Source: Candidatus Gastranaerophilales bacterium
Lineage (GTDB): Bacteria > Cyanobacteriota > Vampirovibrionia > Gastranaerophilales > CAJFVJ01
DNA: 5,747 nt
Assembly: GCA_028694275.1 (NCBI GenBank)
Contig: JAQUTS010000113.1
Span: forward strand, 1-5,747
Direction: 5' to 3'
The notes under the pieces were generated by a model that had not been told where the DNA came from, searched no databases, and worked only from the letters and a program-made list of their open reading frames with translations. The translations under genes were made by a program, and so were the position numbers. Shown piece by piece: positions 1 to 5,199 of this stretch. How positions within the stretch are numbered: position 1 is the stretch's first letter; every line of letters starts with the position of its first letter.

Positions 1-1356
1 CCTTTGCTTTCTATTAAAAATCAGATTGCTTTTGGCAATACTTATGAGGTGAATTACACCTATGATTATAGTGTTTTTTCACCTTTAAACGGGCTTGATT
101 TGTACAATCAAATTTTGTCCAACCAAAAGACCCCCTATAACGCTTATATCAAAAATCAGTATGAAGAAGTGCTTTGTTTTTCGCCCGAATTGTTTTTTAC
201 TTTAAAGGGTAATAAGATAACGACTAAGCCTATGAAAGGCACTGTTAAAAGGGGTGCTACATCAAAAGAAGATGCTTCCAATATCAAATTTTTGCAAAAT
301 GATATCAAAAATCGTGCAGAAAATGTCATGATTGTGGATTTGTTGCGTAATGACCTTGGCAAAATCGCCAAAACAGGCTCAGTCAATGTTGATAAACTCT
401 TTGAAATTGAAACGCATAAAACTCTTCACACTATGACATCGACTATTTCGGCAGAAATTCACGACGATGCGACTCTTTATGATGTGTTTGAGGCGATTTT
501 TCCTTGCGGGTCGATAACAGGTGCGCCTAAAATCAGTACGATGAAAATCATAGACCAAGAAGAATCGGGCAGGCGTAACATTTATTGTGGGGCCATCGGG
601 CTTATCACGCCTGATGAGTGTGTGTTCAATGTGCCGATAAGGATTTTGCAAAAACAAAATGGACAAAACCACTACAAATATCGCGTGGGTGGGGCTATTG
701 TCTGGGATTCTTCAGTTTTTGATGAGGGGGATGAGACGCTTGTTAAGATGAAATTCCTTGACCCGTCTGATTCATTTAAGCTTGTGGAGACTCTTTTGGC
801 TCAAGATGGGGAGTTTGTTTTTGGGGATGAGCATTTTTTTCGTATGCAAAAATCAGCTTGTGAACTTGGGTTCAAATTCAACGAAGAACTACTTTCGCTA
901 AAACCTCAAAAAAACGGCATGGTGCGGGTTTTGCTTTCTCGAAATGGAGAGTACGAAGTCCAAAATTTGGCATTAGCAGAGTCAAAAACTGATAAAATTG
1001 AGATTGCTGACACCTTTGTTGATTCAACACAAAAGCTTCTTTATCACAAGACAACATATCGCCCCTGGTATGAGGAGGCTATGGCCAAAATCAAATCAGG
1101 TGAGGTTTATGATGTGATTTTTGTGAATGAAAAAGGAGAACTCACAGAAGGTGCAAGAACCAATATCGTGCTTGAAATTGATGGGGAAATGTATACCCCC
1201 CCTATATCTTGCGGGCTTTTGAACGGTGTTTTTCGCCAACAAATGATTGATAATGGTGATTTGAAAGAAAAAATTCTTTATCCATCAGACCTTACAAGGG
1301 CGCAGAATATTTTTTGTATAAATTCTCTCAGAGGCAAAAGGAGGGTAAGGCTGTGA
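1..1356 (+). CDS. pabBC: Fused aminodeoxychorismate synthase component I / aminodeoxychorismate lyase (PabB-PabC), 5'-truncated
   Basis: The frame is open through base 1, so the true start lies off the window; roughly the first hundred or more residues are missing. Counting from the TTG at base 4, residues 1-255 are a chorismate-binding domain: TKPMKGT at 74-80, ENVMIVDLLRNDLG at 106-119, CGSITGAPK at 168-176, YCGAIGLI at 194-201 and YRVGGAIVWDS near 226-236. The lysine of PMKGT (K78) is the residue that marks aminodeoxychorismate synthase; anthranilate synthase TrpE has alanine there. Residues 258-450 are a class IV PLP aminotransferase-fold domain. HKTTYR gives the likely PLP lysine K349, followed by DVIFVNEKGELTEGARTNI (370-388) and the TPPISCGLLNGVFR stretch (398-411). 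The product should make aminodeoxychorismate from chorismate using PabA-derived ammonia, then split it to p-aminobenzoate and pyruvate in the cytoplasm. The stop overlaps the pabA start. Confidence 0.93.
   Translation, partial: PLLSIKNQIAFGNTYEVNYTYDYSVFSPLNGLDLYNQILSNQKTPYNAYIKNQYEEVLCFSPELFFTLKGNKITTKPMKGTVKRGATSKEDASNIKFLQNDIKNRAENVMIVDLLRNDLGKIAKTGSVNVDKLFEIETHKTLHTMTSTISAEIHDDATLYDVFEAIFPCGSITGAPKISTMKIIDQEESGRRNIYCGAIGLITPDECVFNVPIRILQKQNGQNHYKYRVGGAIVWDSSVFDEGDETLVKMKFLDPSDSFKLVETLLAQDGEFVFGDEHFFRMQKSACELGFKFNEELLSLKPQKNGMVRVLLSRNGEYEVQNLALAESKTDKIEIADTFVDSTQKLLYHKTTYRPWYEEAMAKIKSGEVYDVIFVNEKGELTEGARTNIVLEIDGEMYTPPISCGLLNGVFRQQMIDNGDLKEKILYPSDLTRAQNIFCINSLRGKRRVRL
1336..1345 (+). promoter_or_regulatory. 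Shine-Dalgarno site that sets the pabA start
   Basis: AAAAGGAGGG lies inside the last codons of the pabB-pabC fusion, with GGAGG ending 8 bases before GTG 1353. This strong match to anti-16S is the main reason to choose GTG 1353 over the in-frame TTG at 1314. Confidence 0.8.
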
Positions 1357-1919
1357 TTTTGATAGATAATTATGATTCTTTTACTTACAATTTGGTGCAA
1401 TATTTGCGAGAACTTGGGGTTGAGCCAAGGGTTTTTAAAAATGATGAGATTACAATTGATGGGCTAAAAAAACTCGATTTTGAAAGCATTTTGATATCCC
1501 CCGGCCCCGGCAACCCTGATACGGCAGGGATTTGCCTTGATGTGGTGAAAGAATTTGCTCAAACTAAAAAAATCCTTGGCGTATGTCTTGGGCACCAATG
1601 CATAGCTCAAGCCTTTGGAGGCAAAATCGTTCAAGCCAAAGAGCCTGTTCACGGTAAGGTTTCTGAGATATTTTTTGATGAATCGGAGCCTATTTTTGAT
1701 GGAATTTCACAAGGGTTTTTGGCGACTAGATATCATTCTTTGGTGGTTGATGAGGTTGATTTTGGCAAAAATATAGAGCCGATAGCTCGTACCTTGGATG
1801 GTGTGATTATGGCTCTAAAACATAAAAAATTCTGCCTTTACGGCGTCCAGTTCCACCCCGAGGCCATTTTGACTGAGTACGGAAAGAAACTGTTATCGAA
1901 TTTCATCTCTCTTATTTAG
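1353..1919 (+). CDS. pabA: Aminodeoxychorismate synthase glutamine amidotransferase subunit (PabA)
   Basis: A 188-residue class I glutamine amidotransferase, close to the 187 residues of E. coli PabA. It opens with ILIDNYDSFTYNLVQYL, typical of PabA/TrpG. The oxyanion-region motif SPGPGNPDTAG is at 49-59, the nucleophile motif GVCLGHQ at 76-82 (C78), and FHPE at 167-170 gives H168 and E170, completing the triad. It hydrolyses glutamine and passes ammonia to the PabB domain. The GTG start at 1353 overlaps the upstream TGA in GTGA, so translation is probably coupled and the two subunits are made in proportion. PabA and TrpG are hard to tell apart by sequence and the protein may serve both; its position directly after pabB-pabC, with no trp gene in view, favours PabA. 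Confidence 0.93.
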   Translation: MILIDNYDSFTYNLVQYLRELGVEPRVFKNDEITIDGLKKLDFESILISPGPGNPDTAGICLDVVKEFAQTKKILGVCLGHQCIAQAFGGKIVQAKEPVHGKVSEIFFDESEPIFDGISQGFLATRYHSLVVDEVDFGKNIEPIARTLDGVIMALKHKKFCLYGVQFHPEAILTEYGKKLLSNFISLI

Positions 1920-1927
1920 TGTGGTCT

Positions 1928-2101
1928 TTAGTTTGAAAACTTTTTTATGAGATTTGCAAAAAACCCGTTGAAAGGTGATTTTGGTGCAGCTTTTGCTTTG
2001 GGTAATCTGCCTTTGAACATTTGAGGAGTTTGATTGTTATTTTGTTTGGCATTGCTCCTGTATTTGTTTGCCATAACGGAGTTTATGCTATTTATGATCA
2101 T
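1928..2101 (-). CDS. Probable small, strongly basic protein, 57 residues, unknown function
   Basis: This ORF was found by reading the minus strand between pabA and the 122-residue gene. ATG at 2101-2099 is preceded by AAGG (2112-2109) with a 7-base spacer; a second in-frame ATG at 2074-2072 would give 48 residues but has no evident ribosome site. The product has eight Lys, two Arg and no Asp or Glu, so its net charge is about +10. It has an Asn/Gln-rich patch (QNNNQTPQ, residues 20-27), a Lys/Pro/Ala patch (KGRLPKAKAAPKSP, 30-43) and an aromatic, basic C-terminal end (FNGFFANLIKKFSN). There is no signal peptide or membrane segment. The composition suggests nucleic acid, ribosome or anionic-surface binding, but that is inference only. 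It follows the 122-residue gene on the same strand after 94 bases, and its TAA is 8 bases from the convergent pabA stop. I recognise no family. Confidence 0.5.
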   Translation of the reverse strand: MIINSINSVMANKYRSNAKQNNNQTPQMFKGRLPKAKAAPKSPFNGFFANLIKKFSN

Positions 2102-2123
2102 TATATTACCTTATAAATTTCTG

Positions 2124-2150
2124 TCTTGAGTGGTTAATACCTTCTCAAGA
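2124..2150 (+). terminator. Inverted repeat, possible terminator for the pabA transcript
   Basis: TCTTGAG (2124-2130) and CTCAAGA (2144-2150) are perfect complements. Inside them GGT-TAAT-ACC (2132-2141) can form a second short stem, separated by a 1x2 internal loop. On the plus strand the stem is followed by AAAA and then TTTTT (2155-2159), and AAATTT at 2115-2120 could extend it by pairing with AAATTT at 2152-2157. That resembles a weak intrinsic terminator for plus-strand transcripts from pabA, although it sits about 200 bases past the stop. On the minus strand no T-run follows the stem, so there it would instead be a leader hairpin ahead of the small basic gene. Confidence 0.4.
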
Positions 2151-2195
2151 AAAATTTTTGACAGGAAAAAATGAGGAATTAACAAAGATTTACAA

Positions 2196-2564
2196 TTAGT
2201 CTATATTTGTAAAGCGAAATAGGTTCAAAACCTTTGCCCAAAAGCTTTTTTCATCAGGAGCAATCGGGGCTCCTCCATGGAATTGTTTGTAATCTTTCAG
2301 GATATTTGCAGGCAAATTCTTACCGTCTTTTAAAAGCGTGGACAAAAAATACAAATACTCATCTTGTTCTTCTCTGTATTCGATATCGCGAGCTCTTAAG
2401 TCTTCATCTGCTTCATAATGCAGCAAAGCATGCCAAGCACATTCGACTGATTTGTCGAATTTATCTTGCGGAAAGAGCAATAATGCATCTTTGACGTGTA
2501 GTTTTTCTGTGAGAACAGCTAGAATTATTTCTGAAATTTTCTGTCTATTCTTGAGTTTTGACAT
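2196..2564 (-). CDS. Conserved-looking hypothetical protein, 122 residues, coupled to the BlaI-type regulator
   Basis: I do not recognise this family. The N-terminus (MSKLKNRQKISEIILAVLTEKL) is basic and looks helical. The middle, about 35-80, is rich in Glu, Asp, His and Tyr (HALLHYEADEDLRARDIEYREEQDEYLYFLSTLL), and the C-terminus is Phe/Lys-rich. There is no signal peptide, membrane segment or obvious catalytic motif; it looks cytosolic and mostly alpha-helical. The ATG at 2564-2562 lies inside the 3' end of the BlaI-type gene with a 20-base overlap in another frame and no strong ribosome site, which points to translational coupling and hence a linked function. It could be a partner or target of the regulator. 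Codon and base use match the neighbours. It is a real gene by length, overlap and position, but its function is unknown. Confidence 0.75.
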   Translation of the reverse strand: MSKLKNRQKISEIILAVLTEKLHVKDALLLFPQDKFDKSVECAWHALLHYEADEDLRARDIEYREEQDEYLYFLSTLLKDGKNLPANILKDYKQFHGGAPIAPDEKSFWAKVLNLFRFTNID

Positions 2565-2922
2565 CTACTTTTACAAAAACGTCCTGACAAATTTTTTCTG
2601 CATGAACCATAAATTCTTGCATGTCATCATTATAATATTGTCTGATGGTTTTTTTGATGTTCATATTTCCCATATCGAGTCTTGAAAAACTGCTTTTGTA
2701 GAAATATTTTTTTCCTTGTTTAAGTCTTGAAATAAGAGCTTTTTGCACCAATCTGTCCATAACTGTTTTGACAGTTGTGTATGCCCATTCTTTTGATTCG
2801 ACTGTGTTTATTCTTGTTTGGATGTCCAACACTGACACGATGTCTTTACCTGATTCTTCGAGGTGCCAAATTGCGTTGAGAATAATATTCTCAAAGTCAC
2901 CGTATTTATAATCTATGCCCAA
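2545..2922 (-). CDS. BlaI/MecI/CopY-family winged-helix transcriptional repressor
   Basis: A 125-residue protein, the usual size for the BlaI/MecI/CopY family. I chose TTG at 2922-2920 because AAGGAG (2934-2929) lies 6 bases before it; the longer frame from TTG 3000 would run through the promoter itself. The N-terminal winged helix spans about 6-75: the first helix has FENIILNAIWHLEE, the recognition-helix region is EWAYTTVKTVMDRLVQKALI (44-63), and the wing is SRLKQGKKYFYKSSFSR. WAYTTVxTxxxRLVxKxLI is the family's clearest signature. Residues about 80-115 would form the C-terminal dimer helices. Such proteins repress target genes as dimers and are relieved by proteolysis (BlaR1/MecR1) or metal (CopY). 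I see no CopY-type C-terminal Cys pair and no BlaR1-like gene in the window, so the signal is unknown. Confidence 0.85.
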   Translation of the reverse strand: MGIDYKYGDFENIILNAIWHLEESGKDIVSVLDIQTRINTVESKEWAYTTVKTVMDRLVQKALISRLKQGKKYFYKSSFSRLDMGNMNIKKTIRQYYNDDMQEFMVHAEKICQDVFVKVDVKTQE

Positions 2923-2928
2923 AGTAAT

Positions 2929-2934
2929 CTCCTT
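2929..2934 (-). promoter_or_regulatory. Shine-Dalgarno site of the BlaI-type gene
   Basis: AAGGAG on the minus strand, 6 bases before the TTG at 2922. It decides the start and trims 26 residues from the longest open frame. Confidence 0.75.
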
Positions 2935-2971
2935 ATGTTTTAAGTCATAGTAAATTTGATATAGCCTATTA

Positions 2972-3000
2972 ATAATAAAACAATATCCAAAAGTTGTCAA
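2972..3000 (-). promoter_or_regulatory. Sigma-70 type promoter of the BlaI-type gene
   Basis: On the minus strand TTGACA (3000-2995, full consensus -35) is followed after exactly 17 bases by TATTAT (2977-2972, 5 of 6 for the -10). Transcription should start near 2965, giving a leader of about 40 bases to the TTG start. This promoter would drive the regulator and the overlapping 122-residue gene, and perhaps the small basic gene. Confidence 0.75.
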
Positions 3001-3020
3001 AGGAATTGAATAATAAATAC

Positions 3021-3030
3021 TACAATTGTA
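3021..3030. promoter_or_regulatory. TACANNTGTA palindrome, candidate operator for the BlaI/MecI/CopY-type repressor
   Basis: TACAATTGTA is a perfect 10-base palindrome and fits TACANNTGTA, the known binding core of CopY and of BlaI/MecI dyads. It lies 20 bases upstream of the -35 box of the regulator gene and just past the end of the lipoprotein gene, which would suit autoregulation. Being upstream of -35 is less usual for a repressor. The right part also belongs to a longer imperfect inverted repeat (3024-3047), so it could be part of an RNA hairpin instead. Confidence 0.5.
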
Positions 3031-3047
3031 TCATTTATGAAACAATT
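3024..3047 (-). repeat. Imperfect inverted repeat at the end of the lipoprotein gene
   Basis: AATTGTATCAT (3024-3034) and ATGAAACAATT (3037-3047) pair with a single mismatch across a tiny loop, overlapping the TAA of the lipoprotein gene. On the minus strand the stem is followed by AT-rich sequence without a clean T-run, so it is at best a weak terminator or a 3'-end stabilising stem. Confidence 0.35.
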
Positions 3048-3249
3048 ACTCTACGCTTGAATATTGTTTGTCATGGTAAATATATACGCCATTGCTAAGT
3101 TGAACAATCTCATAGCTGGACCCTGAATTTGACTGAACAGCGACGGGCTTTTTGTTGATCATATTTTTCTTAGATCCACCCGTAGAGCATCCTGTTAAAA
3201 TCAAAAGCAAGCATAAAGCAATAATGATTTTTACTCCATTGGTCAACAT
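3046..3249 (-). CDS. Small putative lipoprotein, 67 residues
   Basis: The first 20 residues form a signal peptide: a short start with one Lys (MLTNGVK), a hydrophobic core IIIALCLLLIL and the lipobox LTGC, with C21 as the residue to be lipidated and kept after signal peptidase II cleavage. The mature part is only 47 residues: a Ser/Gly/Lys/Asn-rich linker (CSTGGSKKNMINKKPVAVQSNSGSS), then a short segment that looks like beta strands (YEIVQLSNGVYIYHDKQYSSVE). The +2 residue is Ser, so in a diderm it would not carry the Asp inner-membrane retention signal. ATG 3249 is the only ATG in a frame that is closed upstream by a TGA at 3261-3259; its ribosome site is weak. It sits between the recombinase and the BlaI-type gene on the same strand. 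The lipobox is clear, but I recognise no family. Confidence 0.75.
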   Translation of the reverse strand: MLTNGVKIIIALCLLLILTGCSTGGSKKNMINKKPVAVQSNSGSSYEIVQLSNGVYIYHDKQYSSVE

Positions 3250-3281
3250 AGCAAATTTTCAATCTTCAAATTACAAGTTAT

Positions 3282-3289
3282 TACATGTA
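3282..3289. promoter_or_regulatory. TACATGTA palindrome upstream of the lipoprotein gene
   Basis: An 8-base perfect palindrome built from the same TACA and TGTA half-sites as the 3021-3030 site but without the two-base spacer. It overlaps the end of the possible -10 box. A further TACA half-site lies at 3272-3275. It could be a binding site for the neighbouring repressor; the missing spacer makes that uncertain. Confidence 0.3.
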
Positions 3290-3316
3290 TAGTATGCCCA
3301 AACGGGCAAAATTCAA
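3289..3316 (-). promoter_or_regulatory. Possible promoter of the lipoprotein gene with a palindrome in its spacer
   Basis: On the minus strand TTGAAT (3316-3311) and TACTAT (3294-3289) are 16 bases apart, each matching consensus at about 4 of 6 positions. The spacer holds the inverted repeat TGCCC-GTTT-GGGCA (3308-3295). It could be an operator, or a stem-loop after the recombinase gene; no T-run follows it on either strand, so it is not a standard terminator. Confidence 0.35.
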
Positions 3317-3324
3317 ACATGTTT

Positions 3325-4194
3325 TCAATCGCTGTTAATAGCGAAATAAATGTCTTTTAGACGCTTTTTACTAATATGTGTGTACAATTGTGTAGTTGAT
3401 ACATCACTATGTCCTAAAAGCTCTTGTACAACACGCAAATCGGCACCATTTTCGAGCAAATGTGTAGCAAAACTGTGACGAAGTGTATGAGGAGAAATTG
3501 TTTTATCAATTTTTTCGCCGAGAGTTTTTATGAGAGTGTATACTTTTTGTCTCGTTATCGGGTGCCCTTCGGGGTTCAAAAACAAATGATTGGTGTTTAA
3601 ATCATTTTTGAAAACAATCATTTCTCTGTCTTTTAGATATTCAATCAGGGCCTCTTTTGCCTTTTTGCCTATCGGGATAAGTCTTTCTTTGGAACCTTTT
3701 CCGATGCAGCGCACATAGTCTTGATCAAGGTTTATATTTTGAAGGGTCAGATTAGAGAGCTCTGATACTCTCAATCCTGCGGCATAAAGTAATTCTACAA
3801 TTGCTTTTTCAAGAGTGGAGAGTTTTTCTGAAAAAATCAGCTGCAGATCTTGTACGGTCAAAACTTTTGGGAGGTGACGCGCCATTTTAGGTTGTTCGAT
3901 ACTTGCTGTCGGGTCTGATTTTATCAAGTCGTTTCCGACCATCCATTTGAACCATCCTCTCAAAGAAGCAATTTTGCGCGTAATACTGCTTGGAGCGTAG
4001 TTGTCTTGTCTGAGTTTTCTTATGTATCTGTTTAGATGTGATCGGGTTATGTTATCAAATATTTCCACATCTTCTGATTCTAAAAACTCAATAAAAAGCA
4101 TAATATCATTGCGATAAGCCTCTTCTGTATTATCAGAGAGCCCTCTTTCTACATGTAGATATTCGATATATTCAACTAAATTATGCAAAAACAT
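3325..4194 (-). CDS. xerD: XerC/XerD-type tyrosine recombinase
   Basis: A 289-residue tyrosine recombinase, close to the roughly 298 residues of E. coli XerC and XerD. Residues 1-85 form the SAM-like core-binding domain (FLHNLVEYIEYLHVERGLSDNT, typical Xer start), and about 107-285 the catalytic domain. All catalytic residues are visible: R142 in AAGLRVSEL, K166 in IGKGSKER, H236 and R239 in SPHTLRHSFATH, H262 in LLGHSD, and the nucleophile Y271 in TTQLYTH. Its expected job is resolving chromosome dimers at dif with FtsK; in organisms with a single Xer it works alone. XerC and XerD cannot be told apart with confidence from the sequence, so the symbol is provisional. It starts at ATG 4194, 19 bases after the secF stop, without a good ribosome site, so it is likely co-transcribed with secDF. 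There is no sign of an integrative element around it. Confidence 0.9.
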   Translation of the reverse strand: MFLHNLVEYIEYLHVERGLSDNTEEAYRNDIMLFIEFLESEDVEIFDNITRSHLNRYIRKLRQDNYAPSSITRKIASLRGWFKWMVGNDLIKSDPTASIEQPKMARHLPKVLTVQDLQLIFSEKLSTLEKAIVELLYAAGLRVSELSNLTLQNINLDQDYVRCIGKGSKERLIPIGKKAKEALIEYLKDREMIVFKNDLNTNHLFLNPEGHPITRQKVYTLIKTLGEKIDKTISPHTLRHSFATHLLENGADLRVVQELLGHSDVSTTQLYTHISKKRLKDIYFAINSD

Positions 4195-4213
4195 AATTTT
4201 ATTCTAGTCGAGA

Positions 4214-5182
4214 TTAAGCTTTTTTCAAAGCAGGCATATTTTTTCTGTGGTCTGCAAGAAGCATACTTGCAAAGAATATACTTGAATATGTTCCGATAAC
4301 GATTCCAAGAGCCATCGCAAGAACAAATTCTTTTGTAGTCACACCACCAAAGAAATACAACGCCAAAAGGGTAATAACTGATGTCAAAGAAGTGTTGATA
4401 CTTCTTGCAAGAGTCTGATTTACGCTCATATTGACAATTTCGACAAAAGAATGTTTTTTACCCAAGTAACGTACATTTTCACGAATTCTGTCATATACAA
4501 CTATGGTATCGTGTACACTGAAGCCTACAACGGTCAAAATAGCCGTGATGAAAAGACCGTCAATTTGGACTCCGTAAAGGATTCCCATAATTGCAAACAC
4601 ACCGCACACAAAAAGAGCATCATGCAACAGTGCCAAAAGTGCAAACACTGCATAATCAAGATGGAAGCGCATTGTAAGATACGCAACGATTGCGGCAAAA
4701 GCCAAAATGAGCGCAAGAAAAGAGTTTTTGAAGAGCTCTTTGCTCAAAGTCGGCCCTACAGAACTTGTTTGCAAAAGATCTGATTTCCCGAGATCTTTTG
4801 TTACAACTTGATGGATTTTTGAGACCTCTTCTTTTTGAGTTGCTTCATCAAGGAAAGTTGTTCTGATAGAAACTATATTTTTGATTTTATTCTTGTGATC
4901 TTTGCTTTCTGATTGGAGTTTTTGGACGACAGGGCTGTTTACGCCTGCTTTTGAGAGGTCTTCTGTGAGCTTTGTTACATCGTCTTGAGTGACTTCTTTT
5001 TGGATATTGTATTGGACAATGGTTCCGCCTGTATAGTCAATACCGAGTCTTAGCGGAGAACCTGTTGTCATGGTTAGATAAATCATTGCGATTACGCCTG
5101 GGATAACAAGAAGCGATGTTATTGCTATGCACCACCATTTATATTTGATTACGTCGATTATTTTTGTTTTTGTTTCAAACAT
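4214..5182 (-). CDS. secF: Protein translocase subunit SecF
   Basis: A 322-residue inner-membrane protein of the RND-like SecDF family, which uses the proton gradient to help pull preproteins out of SecYEG. It has the usual six membrane segments: about 17-37, then the exported loop, then 153-170, 178-199, 207-230, 262-280 and 284-309. Family motifs are clear: LGIDYTGGT (46-54), SVGPTLSKEL (141-150) after the first exported domain, the signature FSVHDTIVVYDRIREN (221-236) with the conserved membrane Asp D225, and NQTLARSINTSLTSVITLLALYFFGG (255-280). ATG 5182 is preceded by AGGA with a 7-base spacer. It follows secD by 17 bases and precedes the recombinase by 19, as one operon. It is complete and has no missing key residue that I can see. 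Confidence 0.95.
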   Translation of the reverse strand: MFETKTKIIDVIKYKWWCIAITSLLVIPGVIAMIYLTMTTGSPLRLGIDYTGGTIVQYNIQKEVTQDDVTKLTEDLSKAGVNSPVVQKLQSESKDHKNKIKNIVSIRTTFLDEATQKEEVSKIHQVVTKDLGKSDLLQTSSVGPTLSKELFKNSFLALILAFAAIVAYLTMRFHLDYAVFALLALLHDALFVCGVFAIMGILYGVQIDGLFITAILTVVGFSVHDTIVVYDRIRENVRYLGKKHSFVEIVNMSVNQTLARSINTSLTSVITLLALYFFGGVTTKEFVLAMALGIVIGTYSSIFFASMLLADHRKNMPALKKA

Positions 5183-5199
5183 TGTTTTTTCCTCGTCAA

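Noticed and set aside
1314..1352. Longer pabA frame starting at TTG 1314
   Set aside because: The extra 13 residues have no PabA homology, and a strong ribosome site points to GTG 1353, where the canonical ILIDNYDSF start lies.
1947..2024. Plus-strand 25-codon ORF from ATG 1947
   Set aside because: It has no ribosome site, is very short and lies opposite the minus-strand basic ORF.
2034..2129. Plus-strand 31-codon hydrophobic ORF (TTG start) with GAGGAG upstream, looking like a small membrane protein
   Set aside because: It overlaps the minus-strand basic ORF over 2034-2101. T-rich DNA reads as hydrophobic on the strand opposite Lys/Asn codons, so it is probably a shadow; only one can be real and the minus-strand one has the better composition.
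2234..2685. Plus-strand ORFs opposite the 122-residue and BlaI-type genes
   Set aside because: The minus-strand genes have family motifs, overlap coupling and a promoter; the plus-strand frames have none of these.
2923..3000. 26-residue N-terminal extension of the BlaI-type protein from TTG 3000
   Set aside because: That TTG is part of the -35 box TTGACA; the stretch includes the -10 box, and AAGGAG sets the start at 2922.
3250..3324. A dif-like recombination site next to xer
   Set aside because: The palindromes here do not resemble the two 11-base arms and 6-base centre of known dif sites; dif normally lies near the terminus, not beside xer.
3383..3392. TACAATTGTG inside the recombinase gene, nearly a TACANNTGTA box
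   Set aside because: It differs from the palindrome by one base and encodes conserved catalytic-domain residues around the Tyr nucleophile, so it is explained by coding.
3325..4194. Recombinase as the integrase of a mobile element
   Set aside because: Length, motifs and secDF context fit housekeeping XerC/XerD; there is no attachment repeat, tRNA or phage or transposon gene beside it.
4451..4783. Plus-strand 110-codon ORF within secF, and similar plus-strand ORFs at 5260-5466 and 5438-5716 within secD
   Set aside because: They lie wholly opposite clearly conserved SecF and SecD coding sequence, have low-complexity Cys/His/Lys-rich products and no ribosome sites; they are shadows.
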